A stretch of 35,703 bases of DNA from an uncultured Flavobacteriales bacterium (GTDB taxonomy: Bacteria > Bacteroidota > Bacteroidia > Flavobacteriales_D > Sanyastnellaceae). The translations under genes and the position numbers were made by a program. Below, piece after piece: positions 18,863-26,776 of this stretch (its first letter is position 1; each line of letters begins with the position of its first letter). The DNA lies in assembly GCA_905479395.1 (NCBI GenBank), contig CAJQMI010000130.1, positions 1 to 35,703 on the forward strand, written 5' to 3'. The notes under the pieces were generated by a model. The model ran no database searches. It saw only the letters and a program-made list of their open reading frames with translations, and had not been told where the DNA came from.

Positions 18863-19942
18863 TCAATCTTTGATCCGGCTAAATCGCAGGAATTTTAACA
18901 TCCAGCGAGGGAGTGGTTCATCTTGACCTCTTTTCTGGACGTCCAAAAAGAGGCCCCATTTCTCTATGATTGGCACTTTGTGCACTTCAATCATTTCAAG
19001 CCAACATTCGTCGGGGTCGTCGATGTAGGTGCAGTGTACTTTTGTTTCTCCCATGCCAATGGCGTCAGCGGTATCGCATCGGAATGGGAACCCTTTGCTC
19101 TCTAACGCAGAGCCAAGGGATTCCATGCCCCTTACATCGAATCCGAGGTGTGCGAATCCAAGATCGCACCAGATGCGATCTTGAAAAATGAACCTGCCTC
19201 TGCGGTCATTGGCTTCAATGAGTTCGATGTAAGTTTTTCCGGTCAACTTGCCGAATCCGCCAGCTCCCGGATTGGATTGAGCTAGCCGAACGCGTCGAAA
19301 GGATTGGTTTCCATGCAGGAGTTGCTGCCAATCTGAGAAAGTGGTTTTTTCGTCAAAAAGCACCTGGTCGAATCCCAATCCATCCGAATACAGAGACAGT
19401 GATTTATCCATATCAGAGACGCCAATGCTGCAGCCGAGAACTCCGCCCGAGGGATGGCCATTGTCTTCAAACCAATCCGTTGCCTCTAAGTATTGAAAGA
19501 GGTTGCCATCGCAATCTTTCAAGTAAAAAGTCTCATCGCCCCAAGGGGTTAAAGAGATTTGCGCATCGCAGTCATCGCCGATAAGCGAACGGGCATGTGC
19601 ATGCATTCGCTTGAGGTTTCGCGTTTTCATTTGGACGGTAGTGACGCCCAGGTCACCGATTCCAATTTCCCATTTTGCAGCCTCGGGTTCAAAAGAATCA
19701 GCATGCAGGACTTCAAATGCACAACCTCCTTGCAAATTGAGGACCATGCTCGCACGTTTTGTGATGGTTTCGCCTCTTGTATGACTGTCCATCAAAGGAG
19801 CATCTTGAATGGAGTCGAAAAACGGAACATCCATGCCAAACAACTGTCGGTACAATTTCAAGGACCGATCCATATCCTTTGTAGCAATGCCGATGTGCTG
19901 CATTCCCTGAATGCGGTGCGCATCTGTTGATTCTTCCTTCAT
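18863..19942 (-). CDS. Tandem VOC (glyoxalase/dioxygenase-fold) protein
   Basis: 359-residue protein made of two vicinal-oxygen-chelate modules (about 14-155 and 165-320) and a basic tail. The first module opens HIGIATKDMDRSLKLYRQLFG and ends FQYLEA; the second opens GCSIGVSDMDKSLSLYSDGLG and ends CWLEMIEV. Both show the betaalphabetabetabeta pattern of glyoxalase I, methylmalonyl-CoA epimerase and extradiol dioxygenases. The metal ligands are unevenly kept: H17 in the first module is Ser in the second, whereas the FAHLGFDV histidine of the second has no match in the first. The reaction cannot be assigned. It lies 22 bp downstream of the acyltransferase gene in the same unit. Confidence 0.75.
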   Translation of the reverse strand: MKEESTDAHRIQGMQHIGIATKDMDRSLKLYRQLFGMDVPFFDSIQDAPLMDSHTRGETITKRASMVLNLQGGCAFEVLHADSFEPEAAKWEIGIGDLGVTTVQMKTRNLKRMHAHARSLIGDDCDAQISLTPWGDETFYLKDCDGNLFQYLEATDWFEDNGHPSGGVLGCSIGVSDMDKSLSLYSDGLGFDQVLFDEKTTFSDWQQLLHGNQSFRRVRLAQSNPGAGGFGKLTGKTYIELIEANDRRGRFIFQDRIWCDLGFAHLGFDVRGMESLGSALESKGFPFRCDTADAIGMGETKVHCTYIDDPDECWLEMIEVHKVPIIEKWGLFLDVQKRGQDEPLPRWMLKFLRFSRIKD

Positions 19943-19964
19943 GATTTCAACGGTTTCTCAGCGA

Positions 19965-21299
19965 CTACTTCAAAGGTGCAATTGCTTCGTCAACGGCACT
20001 CAGATAAGATTTCCATGATTGACGCATGATTTGGTCATTCCAGACTTGCGCTGCTTTTCGTCTTCCGACACTGTCCAAATAATAACCGTACCACCAACCA
20101 GCGATGCGGCTTCCCAAGAGGTGAAAAAGATAGCTACCTAAGACTGCGCTCAGCGTAATCGATCCAACCGTGAAAAAAGCAGTGGGCAGCGATATTAGAA
20201 TCCAATAAATAGGGAAGAGAACCATCCCGGTTGTTGCTTTAAATGTGCTCACAAAACAAGGATCTTTTACACGTTGACGGGCTTTGGATTCAATCCATTT
20301 GGCCAAAGGAAAGGACGCGAGTCCACCAACGACAGCAAAGGGTGCCAGAAGCCATAGCCAGCCTGGAACGTCGCGAAGACTTTCGTGGCTCATTCCCAGG
20401 TCTTCTGCTCTCGCTTTCTCGAGGACTCCTGCAGATTCGGCCCTTTGGAGCGCTTCTTGGATGGATGTGATGGCAGGTTCATCCAATGACTGAAAACGGT
20501 TGAGCGTTTCTTTGGTCGAAGCCCAATCTTCGCACTCGGAGGTCCGCATGGCTTGGACATAGGGCAGGAGAATGTCGTATGCTGCTTCTGGTTGGATGTT
20601 GACCAGGATTTGATCCATGGCAGCACTCAATGGAGTGAGTAGGTTTCCAGGATCGACCTCGTTAGTTTTCGGATTGATCAGTGCATCAACCTTGATGGGT
20701 TCGCCGATGCGATACCGGAGTCGTCTTCGAAAGTTGGGCATTTCCTCATAATCGATGCCGACCGGTAATATTTGCAGTTGGCGCATATTTGGATCCAGCT
20801 TGATGGAGGCATTGACCATGTCGGATATACCTCGGCGCATCGGCCGAAGGGATTTCATCGCACGATGATTTCCTTCAGGAAACAGCCCCATACGACCTCC
20901 GATGCGAAGCCGTTCCGCGCAAATTTCGAAGATTCTGGTGTTGCGTTCTCGCGCATCGCTTATCCGGTCTCGTTGCCGAAATATGGGCATTTGATTGAAC
21001 GCGAATAGGATTGTACGCGTAATTTTCTTGTAGAAGATGTCAGCTCTTGTGAGCCAGTGAACTTGACTATTGTTGATCAGAGAAACCAGCACCAAAGGAT
21101 CCATCAATCCGTTTTGGTGATTGGCTACCACGATGGTTGGAGTTTTGGCGTCGGTGATGTGTTCGATGCCGTCAATGCCCTGGATGCGATGGAACCGAGT
21201 TACTGCGGAACGGACCAGTTGTACCGCCAAGTCATAAGCCCAGTGTCGGCTTTGGATGGGAGGTTCGTGGAAGGGCTTCTTTTTTGCTGAGTCGGCCAA
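19965..21299 (-). CDS. PlsC-type glycerophospholipid acyltransferase with C-terminal membrane region
   Basis: 444-residue acyltransferase that probably transfers an acyl chain to lysophosphatidate or a related lipid at the inner membrane. The catalytic block I is NHQNGLMDP (His 61 and Asp 67, a five-residue gap rather than the classical four), followed by PIFRQRDR and the substrate-binding FPEGNHR. The C-terminal ~150 residues carry about three hydrophobic segments, unlike minimal PlsC of about 240 residues. The frame has no ATG near its beginning; TTG 21299 is the best start because the frame closes at a TAA only five codons upstream. It begins 19 bp after pheT and is followed by the VOC gene. 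Confidence 0.82.
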   Translation of the reverse strand: MADSAKKKPFHEPPIQSRHWAYDLAVQLVRSAVTRFHRIQGIDGIEHITDAKTPTIVVANHQNGLMDPLVLVSLINNSQVHWLTRADIFYKKITRTILFAFNQMPIFRQRDRISDARERNTRIFEICAERLRIGGRMGLFPEGNHRAMKSLRPMRRGISDMVNASIKLDPNMRQLQILPVGIDYEEMPNFRRRLRYRIGEPIKVDALINPKTNEVDPGNLLTPLSAAMDQILVNIQPEAAYDILLPYVQAMRTSECEDWASTKETLNRFQSLDEPAITSIQEALQRAESAGVLEKARAEDLGMSHESLRDVPGWLWLLAPFAVVGGLASFPLAKWIESKARQRVKDPCFVSTFKATTGMVLFPIYWILISLPTAFFTVGSITLSAVLGSYLFHLLGSRIAGWWYGYYLDSVGRRKAAQVWNDQIMRQSWKSYLSAVDEAIAPLK

Positions 21300-21318
21300 A
21301 ATTCTGCTTGTTTAGGAG

Positions 21319-23811
21319 TTAGTCCCGAAGGCGCGCTCCGGTTTCTTCTGCAATCTTATTCAAAATCCGTTCAACACTTTGTTCGATCTGTTTCTCGTTC
21401 AGGGTTCGTTCGGGATCTTGAAGCGTCAAGGAGATGGCATAAGAAACTTCTCCTACTGCCAATTTATCTCCTTCATACACATCAAACAAACCCACGCGTT
21501 TTAGCAATTTTTTCTCCGCTTTTGCAGCACAATCACGCAATTGCCCGAAGGAAGTTCCTTTCTTTAAAATCAAAGACAGATCACGTCTTACAGCAGGAAA
21601 TTTGGCTATTTCCTGGGCTTTTACACGTTTCCGACTGCTGAGTTTTGTGAGAACAGAAACCGAAAAATCAGCCCAAAAAACGGATTGGTTTACGCCACAT
21701 TTTTTACCAACTACCTTGCGTATTAGGCCCAATCGCCCGATCGATTGGTTTTGGTAGGACAATTCGATTCCTTCGGCAAAAAGAGGCGACTGGAAGGTTG
21801 ATTCCTTCACGGAACCTGAAGCAATCCCAAGCCCATCCAACATGGCATATGCTTCGGATTTAATGGAATAGGGAGTAGACGCATTTCCCGCGTTGGTCCA
21901 GTTTTCAGGATTTGTTTTTCCGGTCATCCAGATTCCAATCCTTTCATCTTCAGCGTATCGTTCAAAAGCGTTGGTGCTTGCCGCGTTATCCGTTTCCCTG
22001 TGTTGGTAAACACGTCCTATCTCGAAGAACCGCAAGTCGGGTCGTTGGTGATTTCGGTTGTGCGCTATTGCTTCAAGTCCTTGGAAGAGGAGGGATTGCC
22101 TCATGACTCCCAAATCTGAGCTTAACGGATTGAGCAATGCAATGCGTTTTGAAGGATTCCATCCATCAGCATTCTCCCCGAAATCCTCTGTGAAAGAGGC
22201 ACGCGTCATCGAGTTGCTCATGATTTCTTGGAATCCTCTGCTCACGAGCACATTTGCCATTTGAAGGCGAATCGGTTGTTCGGGAACGCCTGCTTGGTGT
22301 TGAGCCGTAGAATTCATCCGAGAGGGAAGTGGAATCTTGTCGAATCCATAGATGCGCAGCACTTCCTCAATGACATCAGCGGGGCGCGTGACATCCCTTC
22401 GATAAGCAGGGATTTGAAGGGTCAATGAGGTTGATGTTTCTTCTTGGATCAAGACATCTAAATTGCCGCAGATCTCTCGCACAGCCGAGCGGTCGAGGCT
22501 GACTCCAATCAGGCGGTCCAATTCGTCCCATTCCAGATCAATGGTCGCTCCTGTCGGAAGTTCGCCCGCGTTTACTTGTTTCACGCCAACAATCTTACAA
22601 CCGGTCCATTCTTGTAGTAAGTGAGCCGCGCGTTGAAGTGCGATTTGGATCAAATCGGGGTCAACGCCTCTCTCAAATCGAAACGATGCGTCTGTGGAAA
22701 GACCATGACGTTTCGCCATTTTTCGCGTGACCACGGGATCGAAGTAAGCAGACTCCAAAACCACTCGTTGAGTGGCATCGCTTACACCGCTCTTCTCACC
22801 TCCGTAAACTCCTGCGAGGCACATGGGGCCTTGAGTGTCGGCAATGACTTGATCATCTGAATGCAAGGTGCGCTCAATCCCATCGAGTGTTTTCAGCTTT
22901 TCGTTGGTCCGCGCCCGTCGCACCGTGATGCGATTGCCCTGAATGGCGTCTGCATCAAAAGCATGCAGGGGTTGGCCGAGCTCGTGCAAGACGAAGTTGG
23001 TGGCGTCTACGACATTGTTTTGAGGTTGAACCCCGATGGCGCGCAGTCGGCGCTGAGCCCATTCGGGAGAAGGCGCGATTGCAATGTTTTCAAGGAGCAT
23101 GCCGCAATACACAGCACAGCCTTCGGCATCTTCAACATCAATTGCAAGTTCATTTTCCAATGCAACAGGCCAAGGCGATGTGGCGGGCCTTTGCAGTGAG
23201 CCGACTTTCTCGGACTTTCCTTCCACGGTTTCGTGCAGCAATCCTGCTCGAAGGTCACGCGCAACGCCCCAATGGCTCATTCCATCGGTACGATTCGGGG
23301 TGAGCCCAATTTCCAGAACCCAATCGGATTGCAGGTCGAAAACCTCTGCTGCAGGTGTTCCCGGGGCCCATTTCGAATCGAGTTCGATGATTCCCGCATG
23401 GGACTTTCCAATGCCGATTTCATCCTCCGCACAAATCATTCCCATGGAAACTTCACCGCGGATTTTTCCTTTTTTGATTTTGAAAGGTTCGCCATCGATT
23501 GGAAAGAGTGTTGTTCCTACGGTCGCGACAATGACCGATAAATCAGCGCGTGCATTGCTCGCTCCACAAACAATTTGGAGTGGTTCGGCTTCACCCACGT
23601 GAACATCGCATATTTGCAGGCGATCGGCATTTGGGTGCGGTTTGGCGCTTAAGATTTTACCTGCTACAAGCCCTGTAAGTCCCCCGGGAATGGACTCTAC
23701 GGACTCGACGCCTTCCACTTCAAGTCCGGTCGCCGTGAGCACCGCAGATGCATCCTCAATCGAGGATTGCACAGGCAGCATTTGATTCAGCCAATCAAAG
23801 GAGATTTTCAT
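21319..23811 (-). CDS. pheT: Phenylalanine-tRNA ligase beta subunit
   Basis: Large subunit of the (alphabeta)2 phenylalanyl-tRNA synthetase that charges tRNA-Phe with PheS. The 830 residues show the usual order: MKISFDWLNQMLP start, an EMAP/tRNA-binding domain (about 40-150; GKILSAKPHPNADRLQICDV), B3/B4 editing core, B5 domain, the catalytic-like module and a C-terminal FDX-ACB anticodon-binding domain (RRDLSLILKKGTSF onward). Full family length. It is not next to pheS, which lies 1.9 kb away on the opposite strand. TAACTTTG lies 19 nt before its ATG. Downstream genes for the acyltransferase, VOC protein and two-component pair follow at short gaps. Confidence 0.97.
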   Translation of the reverse strand: MKISFDWLNQMLPVQSSIEDASAVLTATGLEVEGVESVESIPGGLTGLVAGKILSAKPHPNADRLQICDVHVGEAEPLQIVCGASNARADLSVIVATVGTTLFPIDGEPFKIKKGKIRGEVSMGMICAEDEIGIGKSHAGIIELDSKWAPGTPAAEVFDLQSDWVLEIGLTPNRTDGMSHWGVARDLRAGLLHETVEGKSEKVGSLQRPATSPWPVALENELAIDVEDAEGCAVYCGMLLENIAIAPSPEWAQRRLRAIGVQPQNNVVDATNFVLHELGQPLHAFDADAIQGNRITVRRARTNEKLKTLDGIERTLHSDDQVIADTQGPMCLAGVYGGEKSGVSDATQRVVLESAYFDPVVTRKMAKRHGLSTDASFRFERGVDPDLIQIALQRAAHLLQEWTGCKIVGVKQVNAGELPTGATIDLEWDELDRLIGVSLDRSAVREICGNLDVLIQEETSTSLTLQIPAYRRDVTRPADVIEEVLRIYGFDKIPLPSRMNSTAQHQAGVPEQPIRLQMANVLVSRGFQEIMSNSMTRASFTEDFGENADGWNPSKRIALLNPLSSDLGVMRQSLLFQGLEAIAHNRNHQRPDLRFFEIGRVYQHRETDNAASTNAFERYAEDERIGIWMTGKTNPENWTNAGNASTPYSIKSEAYAMLDGLGIASGSVKESTFQSPLFAEGIELSYQNQSIGRLGLIRKVVGKKCGVNQSVFWADFSVSVLTKLSSRKRVKAQEIAKFPAVRRDLSLILKKGTSFGQLRDCAAKAEKKLLKRVGLFDVYEGDKLAVGEVSYAISLTLQDPERTLNEKQIEQSVERILNKIAEETGARLRD

Positions 23812-23830
23812 ACGTCGATTATTGGAGTTG

Positions 23831-23838
23831 CAAAGTTA
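23831..23838 (-). promoter_or_regulatory. -7 element of the pheT promoter
   Basis: TAACTTTG on the minus strand (perfect TAnnTTTG), predicting a leader of about 15 nt. No TTG is found at the -33 spacing. Confidence 0.55.
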
Positions 23839-23924
23839 GCAGGACTCACGGGCTGGACAGCATGAAGCTCTCCCTTTTTGGCAATCTACTCTTCGCATTT
23901 TAGGGATTCAAAAAGAAAGTGAAG

Positions 23925-23932
23925 TACCTTCG
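23925..23932 (+). promoter_or_regulatory. Probable -7 element for tRNA-Pro
   Basis: TACCTTCG, the TAnnTTCG variant, about 34 nt before the mature 5' end of the tRNA. The rest of the 155-bp gap between pheT and the tRNA shows no gene. Confidence 0.35.
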
Positions 23933-23966
23933 GCCTCCCAAAATCAATCGGATGGAGGGAATTTAT

Positions 23967-24039
23967 CGGGATGTAGCTCAGTTGGTAGAGTACGCGTCTG
24001 GGGGACGTGTGGTCGCTGGTTCAAGTCCAGTCATCCCGA
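23967..24039 (+). tRNA. tRNA-Pro (anticodon GGG)
   Basis: 73-nt cloverleaf: acceptor CGGGATG/CATCCCG (7 bp), D-arm GCTC...GAGT with one G-T pair, and anticodon stem CGCGT/ACGTG with loop CTGGGGG, giving anticodon GGG at positions 34-36. The T-arm is GCTGG-TTCAAGT-CCAGT, and the discriminator is A. The 3' CCA is not encoded (CAACCA follows). It decodes CCC and CCU. The CGGGATG acceptor stem is typical of bacterial tRNA-Pro. Confidence 0.95.
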
Positions 24040-24046
24040 CAACCAA

Positions 24047-24076
24047 AAGAACCTGGGGCTGAGGCTTCGGGTTCTT
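24047..24076 (+). terminator. Hairpin after tRNA-Pro, possible terminator
   Basis: AAGAACCTG pairs with CGGGTTCTT (9 bp with one G-T pair) around a 12-nt loop. Only a weak T-rich tail follows (CATTCAATT), so it may be a processing or stability hairpin. Confidence 0.4.
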
Positions 24077-24104
24077 CATTCAATTCACGTGTCGTACACC
24101 CTAC

Positions 24105-24458
24105 ATGGATTACGCTTTTGAACAACAATGGGACCGCTTGGTCAAGAAGATGGAGGATCGTTTTGGCGAGCCCCCTGATCTTACGACGATGATTTTCACC
24201 GTAGGACTCCAAGAGTGCGGTCAAGGTTTTAGAAAGTTCAAGAAGGATGAGAAGCTGGAGGTGATGCATGTGGGCATTTGCACCCTGCTCACTCCAATGG
24301 GTTTCTATCGAGAACTTGGGACCGACGAGGATGGGTGGCCACACTTCGAGCGCACTGGGGAAATCCCAGCCGTATCAAAGCAAGAACAGGAATTGCTTAT
24401 GAAGCGAGCTCTTCTGGAATACTTTGCCGCTTGGATTGCGGTTGAAAATCTAGGTTGA
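24105..24458 (+). CDS. Conserved-looking hypothetical protein
   Basis: 117-residue soluble acidic protein with no signal peptide or membrane segment. From memory, short proteins with this layout (a QWDRLVKKMEDRFGEPPDL start, GLQECGQG, DEDGWPHFE, LLEYF near the end) occur in other Bacteroidota without a known function. The pattern looks all-helical. The ATG at 24105 follows the tRNA hairpin by 28 bp and no clear promoter is seen, so it may be read through from tRNA-Pro. Codon usage and composition look like the neighbours. No catalytic motif is visible. Confidence 0.75.
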   Translation: MDYAFEQQWDRLVKKMEDRFGEPPDLTTMIFTVGLQECGQGFRKFKKDEKLEVMHVGICTLLTPMGFYRELGTDEDGWPHFERTGEIPAVSKQEQELLMKRALLEYFAAWIAVENLG

Positions 24459-24464
24459 TACTTT

Positions 24465-24546
24465 AAGGTCAACCGAGGTCAACCGAGGTCAACCGAGGTC
24501 AACCGAGGTCAATCGAGTTTACTCGAGTTTACTCGAGTTTACTCGA
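24465..24546. repeat. Tandem 10-bp repeat array filling a convergent intergenic gap
   Basis: Exact 10-bp period for about 82 bp: a partial unit (AAGGTC), four copies of AACCGAGGTC (24471-24510), AATCGAGTTT, two copies of ACTCGAGTTT and a final ACTCGA. The two halves share the core of the unit (A..CGAG.T.) but differ in consensus. The array starts 7 bp after one stop codon. Its last copies include the stop codon and the final Glu codon of the convergent lipoprotein gene. Confidence 0.95.
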
Positions 24547-24916
24547 TGATGATCGTTGCCTCGTTCGTCAACTCCTCCTCAATCTTGATGAGACCGGTGC
24601 CAAACAATGCGGATTTGGAAGCTTCGATGTCCAAAACAGCGAATCCCGCTTGCCCTTGGACGTAAAAAGGGGAGAAGTTAAAACTCACCGTTCCAGCTGC
24701 ATTTGTCACAGCAGTTGTGTCGAATCGAGGTTCACCTACGAAATCTTCGTCCACTGAGCCAAAGGCGAATAGCCGGACGCTAGCGCCTTGCACCGGCGCC
24801 CCCAGCTCATTCAAGACCACGACATTGGCAATGGTTTCTTCAACTTCATGGCAACTTGTGGCTAAAAAGATGAAAGAAGTCATCAATAGGCAGAGGGAAA
24901 GGGTCGCTTTTCGCAT
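24539..24916 (-). CDS. Small lipoprotein with carboxypeptidase-regulatory-like domain
   Basis: 125-residue exported lipoprotein. The ATG at 24916 gives a type II signal peptide with lipobox ATSC (lipidated C22); the longer frame from 24961 would spoil it. The mature part (VVVLNELGAPVQGASVRLF, NAAGTVSFNFSPFYV, ending ATIIIE) is one beta-sandwich of the carboxypeptidase regulatory/transthyretin-like type. The role is unknown; such domains often bind partners at the outer membrane. Its stop codon lies within the 10-bp repeat array. A GATATTTG box (24956-24949) is the only promoter-like sequence upstream. Confidence 0.75.
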   Translation of the reverse strand: MRKATLSLCLLMTSFIFLATSCHEVEETIANVVVLNELGAPVQGASVRLFAFGSVDEDFVGEPRFDTTAVTNAAGTVSFNFSPFYVQGQAGFAVLDIEASKSALFGTGLIKIEEELTNEATIIIE

Positions 24917-24925
24917 CGGGTCTTC

Positions 24926-24933
24926 TAACTTTG
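24926..24933 (+). promoter_or_regulatory. -7 element for the cyclophilin-pheS unit
   Basis: TAACTTTG on the plus strand, a perfect TAnnTTTG, 34 nt before the cyclophilin ATG and 10 bp from the divergent lipoprotein start. No TTG is seen at -33 distance. Confidence 0.5.
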
Positions 24934-24967
24934 CAGGGCAGTGAACCCCAAATATCTTCAAAAACTT

Positions 24968-25714
24968 ATGAAATTCAAGATTCTAACACAACATACCGCA
25001 CTATTTGTGATTTCAGTCGCTCTGTTTTTCACGACTGGATGCGGCGAAAGCGCTACCATCAACCCTATTTCGGCAGATGCTTCAGGAGCGTTAAGTCGAC
25101 AAGTCCGAATTGAAACAAGCTTTGGAGATATGGTTGTCGAGTTGTCAGATAGCACTCCAGCTCACCGAGATAACTTTATTGAATTGGTCTCCACGGGCTT
25201 CTACGATAGCTTGCTTTTTCACAGAGTCATCAAGGGTTTCATGGTACAAGGAGGTGATCCAGATAGCCGCGGCGCGAGCATCTCAAAGCGTTTGGGAATG
25301 GGAGGTCCAGGCTACACGGTTCCAGCTGAAATTAGAACGGATCATTTGCATTTTAAGGGAGCGCTTTCCGCTGCGCGTCAGGGGGATCAAGCCAACCCAC
25401 AGCGTGCGAGCTCAGGAAGTCAATTTTATTTGGTGCAAGGTCGAACTTTCAACAAATCAGAGATGCTGAACATCGAGGCCCGTGCATCAGATGCGAATGA
25501 TCAATTCAATCAAAATGAAGTGTTTAAGTATTCCGATGAACACCTAAAACGATACATGGAAGAAGGTGGCGCTCCATTTTTGGACAACCAATACACGGTT
25601 TTCGGTCAAGTGATTTCAGGACTTGACATCATTGATTCCATCGCTGCAGTGAAGACTGGAGCTGGCGACCGTCCAATGAAGGATGTTTTGATGACCATGG
25701 AAGTGATTCGTTGA
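24968..25714 (+). CDS. Lipoprotein cyclophilin-type peptidyl-prolyl isomerase
   Basis: 248-residue exported PPIase that speeds proline isomerisation during folding in the periplasm or at the membrane surface. The signal peptide ends in lipobox TTGC with lipid anchor C25. The cyclophilin fold is shown by IETSFGDMVVEL, FHRVIKGFMVQGGDP (catalytic Arg, Phe and Gln as in CypA), SSGSQFYLVQG and YTVFGQVISGLDIID. An insert of about 40 residues precedes YTVFGQ, typical of the Bacteroidota form. ATG 24968 is preferred to the in-frame GTG 24941 because it begins the signal peptide. pheS starts 2 bp after its stop. Confidence 0.9.
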   Translation: MKFKILTQHTALFVISVALFFTTGCGESATINPISADASGALSRQVRIETSFGDMVVELSDSTPAHRDNFIELVSTGFYDSLLFHRVIKGFMVQGGDPDSRGASISKRLGMGGPGYTVPAEIRTDHLHFKGALSAARQGDQANPQRASSGSQFYLVQGRTFNKSEMLNIEARASDANDQFNQNEVFKYSDEHLKRYMEEGGAPFLDNQYTVFGQVISGLDIIDSIAAVKTGAGDRPMKDVLMTMEVIR

Positions 25715-25716
25715 TC

Positions 25717-26745
25717 ATGGAACTTAAAGCTCAAATTTTAGCGTATATCAAAGAGATTGAGGCGAAGGTTTTGTCCTCAGCGGATGAGGTTGAAGAATTT
25801 CGCATTGCATGGTTGGGTCGGAAAGGAATTCTGAAGGAAACCATGGCGTCGTTTAAGGCGGCGCCCAATGATCAAAAACGGGAGTTAGGTCAGCTGGTGA
25901 ATCAGTTGAAGAAGGCAGCCGAGTATAGGGTGGAACAAGGCGCGTTAGGAGCTGATTCGGCGAGTGAGTCGGAGGAGGTTTCGCACGACTGGACCCGTCC
26001 AGACGGTGGTGTCCCCCTTGGGGCACATCATCCGCTAAGTGTTGTGCGACGGGAGATTATTGGGATTTTGGAGCGCATGGGATTTGTGGTGACCGAAGGC
26101 CCTGAGATTGAAGATGATTGGCACGTATTCAGCGGTTTAAACTTTCCTGAAGAGCACCCTGCACGGGATATGCAAGACACCTTTTTCGTAGATCGAAAAC
26201 CTGATATGCTGTTGCGCACTCACACTTCTTCAGTTCAAGTTCGTGAGATGGAGCGACGCGATCCGCCCATGCGCATCATGATGCCCGGACGTGTTTTTCG
26301 AAATGAAGCCATCAGTGCGCGAGCACATTGTATGTTTCATCAAATCGAAGGTTTGTACATCGATGAGGGTGTGTCGTTTGCGGATCTGAAGCAGACTTTG
26401 TTGCGTTTTGCGCAGGAGTTTTTTGGGCCTGACACCAAAATCCGCTTGCGCCCTTCCTATTTTCCATTCACGGAGCCTAGCGCCGAGGTAGATGTCTATT
26501 GGGGACTGAAAACAGAGGTGGATAAGCGCATCACCAAGGGAACGGGATGGTTGGAAATTTTGGGATGTGGTATGGTAGATCCAGCCGTGCTGGAAGCCTC
26601 AGGCATTGATTCTCGGAAGTATTCTGGGTTCGCGTTTGGAATGGGTGTGGAGCGTATCGCGATGTTGAAGTATCAAATCGGAGACCTTCGTGCCTTTTTT
26701 GAGAGCGACATGCGCTTCTTGAATCAGTTCCAAGGAGAATATTAA
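25717..26745 (+). CDS. pheS: Phenylalanine-tRNA ligase alpha subunit
   Basis: Catalytic subunit of phenylalanyl-tRNA synthetase. The 342 residues have the N-terminal coiled-coil arm (about 1-85) and the class II core: HPLSVVRREIIGILERMGF (motif 1), PGRVFRNEAISARAHCMFHQIEG (motif 2) and GFAFGMGVERIAML (motif 3). The length is normal. The ATG at 25717 follows the cyclophilin stop by 2 bp; a TTG two codons earlier is disregarded. It sits on the opposite strand from pheT instead of forming the pheST operon of many bacteria. A short hairpin lies downstream before the convergent TPR gene. Confidence 0.97.
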   Translation: MELKAQILAYIKEIEAKVLSSADEVEEFRIAWLGRKGILKETMASFKAAPNDQKRELGQLVNQLKKAAEYRVEQGALGADSASESEEVSHDWTRPDGGVPLGAHHPLSVVRREIIGILERMGFVVTEGPEIEDDWHVFSGLNFPEEHPARDMQDTFFVDRKPDMLLRTHTSSVQVREMERRDPPMRIMMPGRVFRNEAISARAHCMFHQIEGLYIDEGVSFADLKQTLLRFAQEFFGPDTKIRLRPSYFPFTEPSAEVDVYWGLKTEVDKRITKGTGWLEILGCGMVDPAVLEASGIDSRKYSGFAFGMGVERIAMLKYQIGDLRAFFESDMRFLNQFQGEY

Positions 26746-26750
26746 TCCTT

Positions 26751-26771
26751 TTAGCCAAATTCTTTGGCCAA
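26751..26771. terminator. Short inverted repeat between convergent pheS and TPR genes
   Basis: GCCAAA-TTC-TTTGGC gives a 6-bp stem, extended past one mismatch by two A-T pairs. Neither side has a strong T-run, so termination is only suggested by its place between two convergent stops. Confidence 0.35.
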
Positions 26772-26776
26772 GCTGA

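Noticed and set aside
24465-24546. Repeat array considered as a CRISPR
   Set aside because: The 10-bp units are directly joined without spacers and no cas gene is present.
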